DNA of 64,000 nucleotides, taken from Lithospermum erythrorhizon. Lineage: Eukaryota; Streptophyta; Magnoliopsida; Boraginales; Boraginaceae. The first letter of the stretch is position 1; every line of letters begins with the position of its first letter. Location of the stretch: assembly GCA_019722365.1 (NCBI GenBank), contig JADFUC010001510.1, positions 1 through 64,000 of the forward strand, in the 5' to 3' direction. Shown piece by piece: positions 24,264-34,149 of the stretch. Made by a program: the position numbers and the translations under genes. Below the pieces are notes generated by a model. That model was not told the DNA's origin. It saw only the letters and a program-made list of their open reading frames with translations, and made no database searches.

Positions 24264-24861
24264 TACGAAGAAGAACCTCGGGCAATGGCGATCGCTGGAG
24301 CGATAGTACTAGAACTCCCCGCTTCCAACCGTAGTAATAGTAACCAAATCGGCCTCGTAAATGCATGCAAGCCAGAAGGCGGAGATGAAGAAGACATGGT
24401 TGCAATTATAGATGAAGCAGAGAACGGAAATTTATCCTCAAAGATGACCCAGCATCGACTAACAAAATACTCATGAGTATCCAAATCAAATAAGCGCCAT
24501 CCTTTTTGTCCAAATGGATATCCAAGCAAAGCACTTAAAGAGACGAGGACGAGAACTTATCCGCTTGTCGTGGCCTATTTGCAGCATAGCATAGGCAACC
24601 AAAAATACGCAAGGCAAGCATCGAAGGGGGCTGACCATAAAGTATTTCATATGGACTCTTGCCTTGAAGAATTGGGGTAGGAATTAAGTTTATCAGTGAA
24701 CCCTTGATCAATGATCACCCCAAAAAGTTTTAGGAAGATTGGATTGGAACCTTAGAGCACGGGCCATATTTAATACATGACGATGCTACGTTCGCGCGTC
24801 CATTTGTTTAGCGATTGCCCAGCGGGGAGGTTGATGTAACGTGCAGTTTCATCATATAATT

Positions 24862-25593
24862 TTAAGCAAATTCGACCGTTATCGCCCGAAGAATTTTAAC
24901 ACACCTATGAAATTGAGTTTTTACCATGGCACAAAATTTTTTAATTAATTGAGGGACCTCATATTTACCAGCCATTAAAAATATCCAAGTAGCTCGTGAA
25001 CAATCATCAACAATTGTTAAAAAATATCGTGCACCATTACTAGCAGATACAGACTCAGGACCCCAAATATCCTGATATCGAGTCAAATAAACAGCCCGAC
25101 TTTATTCAAACTCAATGGAAATGAAGTACGAGCTTGTTTTGCTTTAAAGCAAACACTACAATCATTAATATTCGTTGCACCATTACTAGAATCATCAAAA
25201 TTAAGAGTACCACGTAAGCAGAGATAATCTTAAGCGTGAAGGATGCCACAACCGGCCCGATGCCGTAAATTAGCGAGAATCTCTTGTCCTTTATTCGTGG
25301 TAAGAAATGAGGAAACTTTGTCGGAACAATGGAGCCCGTTAAAATTGCGCTCCGGCTCAATCGGAGTTCTGAAAGTGTGATGCAGATAATACATAACTTA
25401 TTAGTAAACATAATGATAATCCTTCGGCCACCAAAAAATTGAGAAACAGATAATAAATTGCACGTAAGAGACGGAATATATAAAACATGTGCAAGAGTTA
25501 AATGAGGGGTCAACTGAATAGTGCCCTCCTTAGTCGCAAATGTCTGCTTCCCATTAGGCAAACCAACCGGAGAAGTCGGGATATCATATAAAT
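24862..25593 (-). pseudogene. copia protease end and integrase remnant
   Basis: Frame 25612-25112 has PVGLPNGKQTFATKEG and HVLYIPSLTCNLLSVSQ, the segment between protease and integrase. Frame 25086-24862 has DIWGPESVSASNGARYF and FLTIVDDCSRATWIFLM, the integrase core with its first catalytic Asp region, then KTQFHRCVK. The order is correct on the minus strand; stops separate the frames. Confidence 0.8.
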
Positions 25594-26590
25594 CAAGAAA
25601 TAAATCAAGCATTCACCAGGTCGTATGATGAAAACTGTATGGATATATGAGTATAAATACAAATCCATAGATGCAGAGATCTTAAAGTCTTTTACATTAT
25701 TCAAAAAATACATAATTCTGATAGCAAGGCAGTACTTCTGACGCTTGACGGAGTAAATTCCTACAAAAATCCACACGGCTTGAATTCACAGCGTGAATTT
25801 GAGCTTCACTCGGCTCACTTGTTGTAATATCGATCGTATGATATATCTAGTTGATCGCACCGGGAGGTTGAATCAGAGGCGGTTATCTTTAGTAAACGAG
25901 GTTGAGCAACCAAACCAAAAACCCCAAGAAAATTCTTGGGAGAAATGCATTAAAGGGGGGCTATTAGGGGTTTTTATGAAAGATTATTATTCTTAACATT
26001 ATATTTATGAAAAACCTAAAAAATATACTTATATAGGGCTAGGTTAAAACAAACTTAGATACTTGACCGTTAAGAGTATTAAGATTGACCTAGATTAGCT
26101 CACAGTAGTTCGTTTAAGACTTCACTAGTAGAGGTTGAATTATTTAATTAAGCTTAATTAAATAGTAATGAGTCGATATCGATAATCTTTCAAGTTATCG
26201 ATAAATACTAAAATTACTCAAAACCAATTAAATAACTATTTAGGTGATTCTATTTGTTCAATGTCAGTATTCTACATGGAAATGCTTAGAACCACTTGTA
26301 ATTGAAACATTTTCTCGATTATCTGGGATCTCTTTAATTTATTACATGAAATATAACTTCATCATTTGTATGTGTGTGACATACAGGCTCGGATAGTAAG
26401 TTGTATAATAATAATATTGATAGCTATTATTATAACGATTAATGAGTAAGATCATGTTCATTCCTTAACCCATAAATTATCATGAGAACCAGCACTAGTA
26501 ATATACAATTGCTAAGTTGAACATAAGTTACGATGTCAGCATTTAAACATTGGTAAATGAATTGTTACACAATTGTCCTTGATAGGTATA
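25594..26590. mobile_element. insertion inside copia copy C, with ATAAAT flanks
   Basis: The copia frame breaks after ...LTRIDSIY (just above 26590) and resumes at ...LYDIPTSPVGLPNG (just below 25594). In intact relatives these two segments are nearly adjacent. The hexamer ATAAAT flanks both sides (25588-25593 and 26591-26596), as a target duplication would. The 997 bp between them have no recognisable coding region and no clear terminal repeats, so the class is unknown. A solo LTR or non-autonomous element is likely. Confidence 0.5.
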
Positions 26591-26639
26591 ATAAATGGAA
26601 TCAATTCTCGTTAGTTTAAGCATCATATGGTTAGAAGCT

Positions 26640-27780
26640 CCCGAGGAGTCGTTATCGACCATTAGATGGAGTATTACCATGTAAAGATTCAGTGGAGGAC
26701 TTATTGCCATTAACTGCAGACATAAGTTGAGCAAATTGAGAGTCACTTAGAGTAGGAGCGGAGGCCTTGATCCGACGCCGTTGCTGTAGTTTGCCCCGAG
26801 TTGGTGTTATCTGTTTGCCCCTGCAGTGGCTGAAACACGCGGCCTGAATAGTTGCGCCTCGAGACCTTCGATCGACCGCTGGCGGAGTCCTCACTTGATG
26901 ACCCAGCTTGACCAATCGGGTAACCATGAAGCTTAAAAAGCGTTCCTTATCGCTGACCACTTATCGCGCAATGAGCGAGCCACGAGGTTCTTGACGTGAC
27001 CTGACCTTATTTGGCGCTTCACGATTCGCCATTTAAGCGGCTTACATTATTAAGCGAATCCAACGTTCTCGAATGGGTTTCACGAGCTCAACCAATGACA
27101 TGATGTCGTTCATCGGTAGAAACCTTAGAATAGCGGTTTAAGAGGCGAAAGGGTCCGTAGCGAAGACCGGAAACCCATAGTATTATATTTCTTATCATCA
27201 AGACCAATAAGAAACAGTGGAGTTTTTCATTCTCCTTTTCCTTAGCAAAAATACTAGCAGCAGCACAACAACAACGTGGCAAAGTACTATAAGTGTCTAA
27301 TTCATCCCACAATTTTTAATTCAACGTAAATTCCACCGAGGCGACATTGTTTACAATTAGAATCTGACAGCTTAAGTTGTTATCGAGGACCGTTACCAAG
27401 AGAATATGGTTCATGAAAGATCATCCATAAGTTTGGCATTATCGATAAAAGCATTAGACGAGCAGACACATCCAAAGTATTATAAATCCAAGCAACAAGC
27501 ATAGAGTTGTGATACCCCGTTGTTGAAATCGGGGAGATGTAGCATCTGGTTCATTAAGAGTTCCATCAATAAAACATAATTTATTTTTGGCCCTAAGATT
27601 ATTACGAATCCGAGCAGACCCCATTCATCCCTTAATTATTATCCTTGAGTAGAATTGCACTAATACTTGATTTTGTGCGCTTGAGGAGGATGTAAATAGT
27701 ATCGAGAAAATGGTTCATACTTAGGAGAAGAAGCTACCGTCGGTGCTTAAGGTTTTTCATATCTCGATGGAATAATAGGA
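26640..27780 (-). pseudogene. copia gag remnant
   Basis: Minus-strand frame 27312-27088 starts MWDELDTYSTLPRC and has the KEKENEKLHxFL block typical of copia gag (the WDEL...EKxxxFLxGL region). Further on, 26960-26652 has KERFLSF, Gln/Lys-rich linker sequence and DSQFAQLMSAVNG, then a shifted frame with SGASNHM, the protease active-site motif (DSGAS/DTGAS in the family). The pieces are split by frameshifts. Confidence 0.7.
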
Positions 27781-27853
27781 TTCGTCATCAAAGCAGCGGA
27801 GCAGAGAACAAAAACAAACTCACAAGCGAGAAAAAGAAATTAATAAATTGTAG

Positions 27854-27869
27854 ATGGCTCACGATTCCA
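27854..27869 (-). promoter_or_regulatory. degenerate initiator-Met tRNA primer binding site
   Basis: Minus strand TGGAATCGTGAGCCAT abuts the LTR end. The copia standard is TGGTATCAGAGCCAT, so this is a mutated version at exactly the right place. Confidence 0.6.
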
Positions 27870-28001
27870 TGATAAAATATAAAGAGATATTTTATTGATA
27901 ATAATGTTGTGTCGATTACAATAAAGATACATATATTTATAGGTAAATAAATGCTTAATAAGCGCAGTAGGAAATATAACAAATATGGTAATTATATAAC
28001 A
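27870..28001 (-). repeat. short (132 bp) LTR of copia copy C
   Basis: On the minus strand it begins TGTTATATAATTACCATATT and ends ATTTTATCA directly before the primer binding site. TG...CA ends and an internal CTATAAATA TATA-like motif (about 27936-27944) fit a small copia LTR. No partner LTR remains, so the boundaries rest on ends and PBS only. Confidence 0.6.
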
Positions 28002-28097
28002 TCCATCCAAATTACTTTAAATTTAAATCGTTTATTCGCTTTGTCGCTTTAAGTATTTCCGTATATGTGATATTAACGTATAATATTCTAATAGAAG

Positions 28098-28153
28098 AAA
28101 ATCATGCTTCATGTAATGCCTGTTTAATGAACAAAATCATGCTTCATGTAATG
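28098..28153 (+). repeat. short tandem duplication before the last 14-3-3 exon
   Basis: AAATCATGCTTCATGTAATG occurs at 28098 and again at 28134, a 36-base period. It lies in the residual intron between the copia LTR and the last 14-3-3 exon. Confidence 0.8.
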
Positions 28154-28313
28154 TACCCATGCAAATGATACATTAGGTAGTCGACAAGGCTTACTATATT
28201 ACAAATCCTCATGTTTGAACTTTGAACTAATAATGGTTTTCTGCTCCTCATTAATTCAGGATGAAGGAACAGAAGAAATCAAGGAAGCTCCCAAAGCTGA
28301 TGAAGAACAATAA

Positions 28314-28735
28314 GGCTGAGCGTTTGAACCTCATAGTATTATTTCACATGCACTACTCCATTGATCGTTTTTTTAAAAGTTTCAAGATATATTGTACTGG
28401 ATTCTTGTTTTTAGATTTGTTGGTCAACTATGATTGTGTCGATGCCCATCTCACTAGTCTTGTGACTTTAAGCTCCATCGATTGTTGTTTGGTTTAAACT
28501 CGGCTCGTATAGAAGCTATTAATATACAGTTATACGAGAGGGGTTTGATTTAAAGTTGCGTAACATATAAAATATTGTAGATTTTTTTCTAACATTCATA
28601 TCGATTGGTGATTAACTTGCGAACTTAGCCTCATATATTTTGCAAAATTAGTTCCAATTTTTAGCCTTGGGATCATCTACACAGATGCACACATAAATGG
28701 TTAATTGATTACTTTAAATTAAAAATAAATATCTG
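28314..28735. other. 14-3-3 downstream region, no gene
   Basis: Probable former 3' untranslated and intergenic sequence after the 14-3-3 stop at 28313. A frame running through here (28261-28497) is out of register with the real exon and is a shadow. Confidence 0.4.
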
Positions 28736-28917
28736 CAGCGGTGGCCGAGCTTGAATTGAAGTGGGGGGCGAAAGTATTAAATCCATTTAAAGAGGTTTTC
28801 TATATTATTTAGGGGAGACCAATTGCTATATTTTATTTAAAATTACTTATATTTAAACAATGAACTCTAAAATTTTTAAAATTTAGGAGGCCATTCCCCA
28901 ACTAAGCTCCGCCACTA
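28736..28917. mobile_element. MITE-like inverted repeat element upstream of COX6B
   Basis: The left end CAGCGGTGGCCGAGCTTGAA and the reverse complement of the right end, TAGTGGCGGAGCTTAGTTGG, are similar over about 20 bases. The roughly 180-bp AT-rich middle has no coding. Ends of the form CAGTGGCGGAGC are frequent in plant non-autonomous DNA elements. No exact target duplication is visible. Confidence 0.45.
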
Positions 28918-28991
28918 ATTATATATAAATTAATTATTGATATGTTATAGGGATTACCTAATTTTGTCCTGGACTGATTTCTGAAAATAAG

Positions 28992-29007
28992 TGGGCTGGG
29001 CGGCCCA
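28992..29007 (+). promoter_or_regulatory. Site II-type elements in the COX6B promoter
   Basis: TGGGCT (28992-28997) overlaps TGGGCG, and GGCCCA (29002-29007, reverse complement TGGGCC) follows directly. TGGGCC/T Site II elements bind TCP factors and are enriched in promoters of nuclear genes for respiratory-chain proteins, including cytochrome c oxidase subunits. They sit about 120-135 bases before the start codon. Confidence 0.6.
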
Positions 29008-29086
29008 GAATTTGTGTATGCTAACCGGCAACCGGTTTGTTTTCAAGTGAGTTGACTCTGTAGTTGTTCTACTAAGCCCTAGTCAA

Positions 29087-29110
29087 CTCTCTCTCTCTCT
29101 CTCTCTCTCT
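29087..29110 (+). repeat. (CT)12 microsatellite in the COX6B leader
   Basis: Twelve uninterrupted CT dinucleotides end 16 bases before the ATG at 29127. Pyrimidine-rich tracts are common in 5' untranslated leaders of plant genes. Confidence 0.9.
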
Positions 29111-29126
29111 CAACAGCTGATTCGAC

Positions 29127-30581
29127 ATGGCTGCAGCTGATACACCTGTGACTCCGTCTTTATCCCAGGTAATTTTATTTTTATTCCTTTATTTACGAGA
29201 TCTGATAACTTATATGTAAATTAGTGAGGATTTTATAGTTTAGGAATCAAATTGCAAATATTTTTATATATGTATAATGTTTTGTTGGTGAATAATATGT
29301 CAGGCGCTAGTAATTTAATTATTGACGTGATACTTTTGATTCGAGTCATTTGTGTCCATTAAGAAGAACATAATTTGTTAATTTTAGTCTTGAAAATCAA
29401 ACCCCGATAAATCTTTCGGGGAAGGAGTTAGTACTTAGTTCCTTCTTGTGCTATGTGTTGCATTTGCCTTCTTCATATATACATGCCAATCAACAGATAA
29501 ATTTACCCTCTTTAAAATGTCAAATATTTATTTGAGACATACACTTAACATAAGCGATTCTACAGCATTTTGTATTCGTTATTTATGTCTGATATACGTA
29601 TTAAGTAATTTATAATCCTGATATGTCATTACTCTTCTTCATTGCTTATTAACAAAAAAATGTCAAATATTTGGGGAATCACAGGTTTATTGAGAAGGTC
29701 TAGTTGCCATTTTTTGTCTAGATTTTCTTATTTTTATATTATGTATGTTGTTCTGTATAACTTGATTAATTAGGAAAGTGAATGTCTAATGGTTTGGCAA
29801 CCAGGAATACTTATTGCAGAAATGATGAAGTTTGGGCGTTTCTACAAACCTGGGTAGTCCCCTACAAATGCAGCTGCATCCAATGAACCTTCTGTTCAGG
29901 AGATCGGTGAAAAACCCATTGTTGAGAGTAGCGATGATGCTCCTCCTGCTGCTGATGGTGCTGGTGAAGTGTTAGAAGTTTCTGCTGAAGACACCTCTGA
30001 TGCTCCAGCTAACGACAGTCCCAATGAGGTTTCAGCAACTGAAGAAACCTCAGGAGACCAAGATCCTACTGATGAAACACCGGAGGTTAAGGTAAAGTTG
30101 CCAATATTGTTTCTGCTAGTGTGTTACTATGGTTTTGATATTTTCTAGCTTAAGGCCGTGATTCAATTATACTTGCTTTTGCTCTATGTTTTTTGTTCAG
30201 CTTGAGACTGCACCTGCAGATTTCCGCTTCCCCACTACAAACCAAACAAGGCATTGCTTTACTAGATACATTGAATATCACAGGTACATTTTTTATTGGA
30301 ATGCTTCATTTGCGTACTTGCAATACACTCATTTGATACACTCTAGAGTCTTATATATCTTTATTAGGTGTGTTGCTGCAAAGGGTGAAGGTGCTCAAGA
30401 ATGTGACAAATTTGCTAAATACTATCGCGCCCTCTGCCCTGGAGAATGGGTAAGCATCTAACCATTCTATTTTTTTGATTTTATATTTTTACTGCAATTT
30501 CTTTAACTGTATTTTTATGCGATACAGGTAGATAGATGGAATGAGCAAAGGGAGAATGGTACATTTCCAGGTCCTCTGTAG
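29127..30581 (+). CDS. COX6B: cytochrome c oxidase subunit 6b (long plant form)
   Basis: A peripheral subunit of mitochondrial complex IV facing the intermembrane space. Exons: 29127-29168 (MAAADTPVTPSLSQ), 29858-30091 (acidic Glu/Asp/Ala-rich extension ending DETPEVK), 30201-30283, 30368-30449 and 30528-30581. The conserved core reads ETAPADFRFPTTNQTRHC..., with the two cysteine pairs CFTRYIEYHRC (CX9C) and CDKFAKYYRALC (CX10C) of the COX6B fold, and ends WNEQRENGTFPGPL. Total 164 residues. Exon 2 is uncertain: a segment at 29805 (EYLLQK) matches the usual N-terminal continuation of exon 1 but meets a TGA at 29823 and is out of frame with the rest. The open exon must start at the TAG acceptor before 29858. 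The promoter has Site II elements. Confidence 0.92.
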
Positions 30582-30931
30582 ATGGTACCAAATTATACAT
30601 ACATATATTAGCCGAGATTCTTCAAGTGGCCGGACGATGATGTTTAAACAACTGAGATAATAAGAGTGAGCATATACTGTTCATCCATTGAGAATTTTTC
30701 TATTGTATGAAAGGGATTGCTGCTGCATCTCTGTAAAAGTAACCATTTGTATACCTAAAGTTTTGTTTTGGATTCCTCAATTATTAACACTAATGGTGTC
30801 ATGAACCATCTCCTCACTTTTTTGTAGCTGTAAATTCATCTTAGTTAGACTTCCGTCAGGTAAGCCATAAGCCTAAATATTGAACTAAATAAAATAATAC
30901 TCCATTCCATGTGCATCTATTATGGTTGTAG
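30582..30931. other. COX6B 3' region
   Basis: 3' untranslated and flanking sequence up to the hAT insertion at 30940. No further coding. Confidence 0.5.
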
Positions 30932-31086
30932 ATCTTGACTAGGGTTGTAAACGAACCTGAAAGCTTGATTCGATTAGGGGTATTAAACAAAGAAATAGTT
31001 TGGCTCGAAGGTTCAAGCATTAAATATTGTAATTTTTCATTATTAAATCGGAGCAAGTCATAAATCTATTATGGTTGTAGATCTTG
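30917..31086 (+). repeat. 149-bp offset duplication at the left hAT end
   Basis: CTATTATGGTTGTAGATCTTG occurs at 30917 (host flank plus start of target duplication) and again at 31066 inside the element, followed in both cases by a TAGGGTT end-like sequence and a diverged copy of the following roughly 120 bases (AAATAGTTTG...CGAAGGTT). The host flank and element end have been duplicated together. Confidence 0.7.
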
Positions 31087-32740
31087 GTAGGGTTATGCTT
31101 GAGCCGAAGGCAGTCGATTAAGGTGATGGTACGAAATAGTTTGTTCGAAGGTTGAGCGTGGAGTAGGCAATTTTTCGTGTCGTCAGAGGTCCATTAACGC
31201 TCCCCTCCCCCCCCCTCACAGTCCATTTCTTATTTGATTCGATAAGGCCCAAATTAATTATCAAACGTTACCCTAAAACTTAGATATGGCAAAAGCGACC
31301 CGGTCAACAATGAAGCTTAGCCAGATTAGTCGATTCGAGTCAGTCGAGGGCCAGTCCGTTTATTAGCGGATGAGTACGGGCAGTGATGGGTGCGAGCCAC
31401 TAGCCGGTTCGAGCCACGAATCACGGGGATTGAGCCATGGCCTCTTAAAGTAGGTAAGTAGTAGCAAAGCCCAACCGCTTGTCTTGTATTGATGATTTGT
31501 AAATATGTGTATTCTAATTGATTAAGTTATTTAATATTAAATAATATATAAATAAAAAGCATAAGATACATGAATATATTATTTTTGAATAATAAAGAAT
31601 ATTTGTAATTAAAACTATTCGAATATTATTAAATTAGTTCCGATTTAAATCATGAAAGCTATTTAGTATTGCATAATAAATAGATAACAATGTAAGATTC
31701 ATTAATATAATATTCTTTATATATAATATAGGTTGTTTTTTGTTAAATAATATATTATTAAAAGATAATATTCATCCATAATATTATAAAGTAATAAGAT
31801 TATATTCTAATTATTTTTAATTATCGATAAAAAGTTGTTTAATGTAATATTTCTTTAATGTATATGGATATAACATGATATATTTATATAATATTGAACA
31901 ATACATGAATAAAAGCATTAAATGCGTCAATATAATATTATTTAAATAGTTTAATTTCTTTAGCATTAAATGCGTCAATCTTTTATCCATTATAATATTT
32001 AAAGTATTAAATACTTTAATAGTTTTATAGTTTGTTGCACTGCATGCTTATGCTTTAATATGTTGACAACAAAAAGCTAATATGGTTTAATGGTTAGATA
32101 CCACTCGCCATCACAGAGTTCAGTTTGATGCATTCTGTGTAATATTTTTTCAAAACTAAAGATGACTAAATGCAGGCCAGCTAAAATTGGCAATTGATAT
32201 ATTGTTAATGAATTAGATTCAGCCCAATTAAGTTAAAATTTTGGGGCATCGGACTCGTCTGAACCCGTCCGGTCCGATCCTTGACGAACCGGGCCCGGTC
32301 CTTGTTATATTCTTTTTCCAGAAAATCAACAACCATGGTTTATAATAAAGGTTGTTTGAGCATGTATGTTTTACAAAGCTTTCAATTCAAATTTAATTTG
32401 TGTTTGTTCAATTTGATGTATTTTTGGTTCAATTAGTTTTTTATTTTAAGATTTGAGATAGGATTTCAATTATGTTTTGATTTTGGGATTTTAATTTAAT
32501 GTTTTTTGGTTTAATTTTTTGTCTTTTTGGTTTAATTGTTGGTTCATTTTGGCATCGGATCGAGCTTTTTCGAACCAAACCAAATCGAAACTCAACCCTT
32601 AATTTTTGCTTCGAACTTTAGCAGAGCTTTGTCTTTTGATATTCGGTGATTTCGAGCCGAATCGAATCTTAAGTTTGAAGCTCACCGAGCCGAACTCGAA
32701 TCCTATTCGATTCGTTTCGAATCGCTCGTTTAAAGCCCTA
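30940..32740. mobile_element. non-autonomous hAT element with 8-bp target duplication
   Basis: The element starts TAGGGTTGTAAACGAACC, and the reverse complement of its end starts TAGGGCTTTAAACGAGCG. It is flanked by an exact 8-bp direct repeat ATCTTGAC (30932-30939 and 32741-32748), the duplication length diagnostic of the hAT superfamily. The 1801 bp carry no transposase. Inside are another hAT-style end near 31281 (TAGATATGGCAAAAGCG...), GC-rich CCGGTC/GGGCCCGG words, an AT-rich centre, and a repeated word AGCATTAAATGCGTCAAT (31914 and 31962). Confidence 0.85.
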
Positions 32741-33573
32741 ATCTTGACCATACTGTTATACCAACATATTAACAGAAGCCTAGCGACATTTAATCTATTT
32801 CTGTACTTTATGATCAATACAACTTAGGGGCAAAATATACACTCAATATTGTCCATTTTCTTTAGCAAACTGTATACAAACAAACCAGAACATCGACAAT
32901 GATATGTTCTAAATCAAGACATAATTATGTTTGAAGAAAAAAAACTTCTATTAAACAAGATTCTAATATACATTGTAAACCTTTTCTTATTAGCTTGTTT
33001 CCTTAGCTCAGAATTTTTTTTAAAAATGGTGAGTTATAGAGGTCTCGTCGACTACGTACGTATAGCAGTATAGCACTAAGAACTCTTTGGACTTTGGAGC
33101 CTTATAATTTTGTTGTTAAATTGTCGATAAACTAATATATGATTTGAGATTTTAATAAGCTCAAAATCTAATGCATGATTCACTGCATTTGTAGGAGTTG
33201 CTCCAAGTTACGATAATTAAGATATAATTGATTGAGGAGGTATATTCGTGTGATAAGACGTCAAATAAAAACTAAGATATAATTTCGATGATAAAAACTA
33301 AAAAACGACAATAATAAAACAATAATTAGCATTGGGTCTTTTTCACATTATTACATGTACATACGATACATCTCATATTGATGGACTTGCTTGACCCTGC
33401 AAGAAATTGAGCAACAACAGTTTATTTCCACCTGTGTTGAAGTGTCTATGTGCCTTCTACATATAAAATTAATGACACTAACTATGCAAGAACGAATAAT
33501 ATATAGCAGATAAAAGAATAAAAAAAACTAACTATATATAATCGATCTAAAAATAATGGAACAATCAATAACC
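32741..33573. other. intergenic, no gene recognised
   Basis: AT-rich sequence between the hAT element and the minus-strand gene ending at 33574. The last few hundred bases may contain the 3' untranslated region of that gene. Confidence 0.4.
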
Positions 33574-34149
33574 TTATGATCTCCTACTTTCTTTCAATGT
33601 CCTAGATTTGGTCGTACCGTGATGATCTTCCTTGTTTCTCGTTCTTGAACGTAAAAGTTTCGACCAAAATCCTTGTTTTTTCTTCCCATCATTTTTGTCA
33701 ACTGTTTCATCAAGTCTAGGCTTTTGCATGAGAAAAGCTAAAGACCTATTCTTGGAGAATACAACATTTTTACTACTTCTATTCATGTTGGTATTCTCAT
33801 GATAATTTTTCTTCCCCCTCATAGAAAATGTCGCCAAGGAAGAATAACTTCGTCGATAATTAATAGGAGAGGAGCAAGAAGAAACATTGGAGGAATAATC
33901 TTGAGATGACAAAGAAGATAAATAGGAGGAAATAGACGAAGAGACAACATTGTTTCCTCTAGCCAATTTGGAGGAACTTGTTGGCAAATGAGTAAGCTTT
34001 TCCCTTAAGCAGACAGCACAAACCCCTGGGGATTGTTCATGTTTTGCGTGTTTCTTGCATGTTTTAGATGGAGCTTTGGACTTCAATCTGCCTCGTCCAT
34101 CTCCAAATCGGAGTTGTTTTTGGTTGTTCTTTGATTTAGATTTGAACAT
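33574..34149 (-). CDS. basic, Ser-rich plant protein with Cys/His motif, function unknown
   Basis: A single open frame of 191 codons. The N-terminus is Lys/Arg-rich (MFKSKSKNNQKQLRFGDGRG). Residues about 31-55 hold CKKHAKHEQSPGVCAVCLRE, a C-x3-H...C-x2-C arrangement like the short N-terminal motif (C-x2/3-H, GVCxxCLxxxL) seen in OCTOPUS-like (DUF740) and related small plant proteins. The middle is Ser-rich (SSSISSYLSSLSSQDYSS) and the C-terminus is strongly basic (FWSKLLRSRTRNK). There is no signal peptide or membrane span. A TATATATG motif lies about 45 bases upstream of the ATG on the minus strand. It is probably a real intronless gene, because the length and the Cys motif are hard to get by chance. 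A membrane-associated or signalling role is only a guess. Confidence 0.7.
   Translation of the reverse strand: MFKSKSKNNQKQLRFGDGRGRLKSKAPSKTCKKHAKHEQSPGVCAVCLREKLTHLPTSSSKLARGNNVVSSSISSYLSSLSSQDYSSNVSSCSSPINYRRSYSSLATFSMRGKKNYHENTNMNRSSKNVVFSKNRSLAFLMQKPRLDETVDKNDGKKKQGFWSKLLRSRTRNKEDHHGTTKSRTLKESRRS

Larger units (their letters stand above)
22740..28001 (-). mobile_element. Ty1/copia element (copy C), 3' end missing
   Basis: On the minus strand: short 5' LTR (28001-27870), primer binding site (27869-27854), gag (about 27780-26700), protease and integrase (26650-24300, interrupted by an insertion), reverse transcriptase (about 24260-23100) and RNase H (about 23013-22750). It stops at the junction with copy A, without a 3' LTR. 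Sense strand and domain order are consistent for a single element. Frameshifts and stops throughout make it inactive. Confidence 0.8.
17752..28313 (+). pseudogene. 14-3-3 protein gene remnant split by a 10-kb transposon cluster
   Basis: Three exon pieces of a 14-3-3 (GF14) phosphoserine-binding adaptor lie in order. (1) 17752-17821 encodes GLALNFSVFYYEI and, after a small deletion that shifts the frame, PDRACNLAKQ. (2) 17959-18048 encodes AFDEAIAELDTL joined to IMQLLRHNLTLWTS. (3) 28260-28313 encodes DEGTEEIKEAPKADEEQ and a stop after a good TTCAG acceptor. Damage: piece 1 is followed by CT instead of a GT donor; the acceptor before piece 2 is degraded; piece 2 lacks the ten residues normally between DTL and IMQ (30 bases, in frame). 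The N-terminal two thirds are not found. The last intron is now 10.2 kb, filled by copia elements. Confidence 0.85.

Noticed and set aside
28261..28497. 78-codon plus-strand frame starting MKEQKKSRK
   Set aside because: It is one frame away from the 14-3-3 tail exon (DEGTEEIKEAPKADEEQ, stop at 28313), which has a proper acceptor and family match.
31200..31220. C-rich run
   Set aside because: A simple homopolymer-like tract inside the hAT element without further structure.
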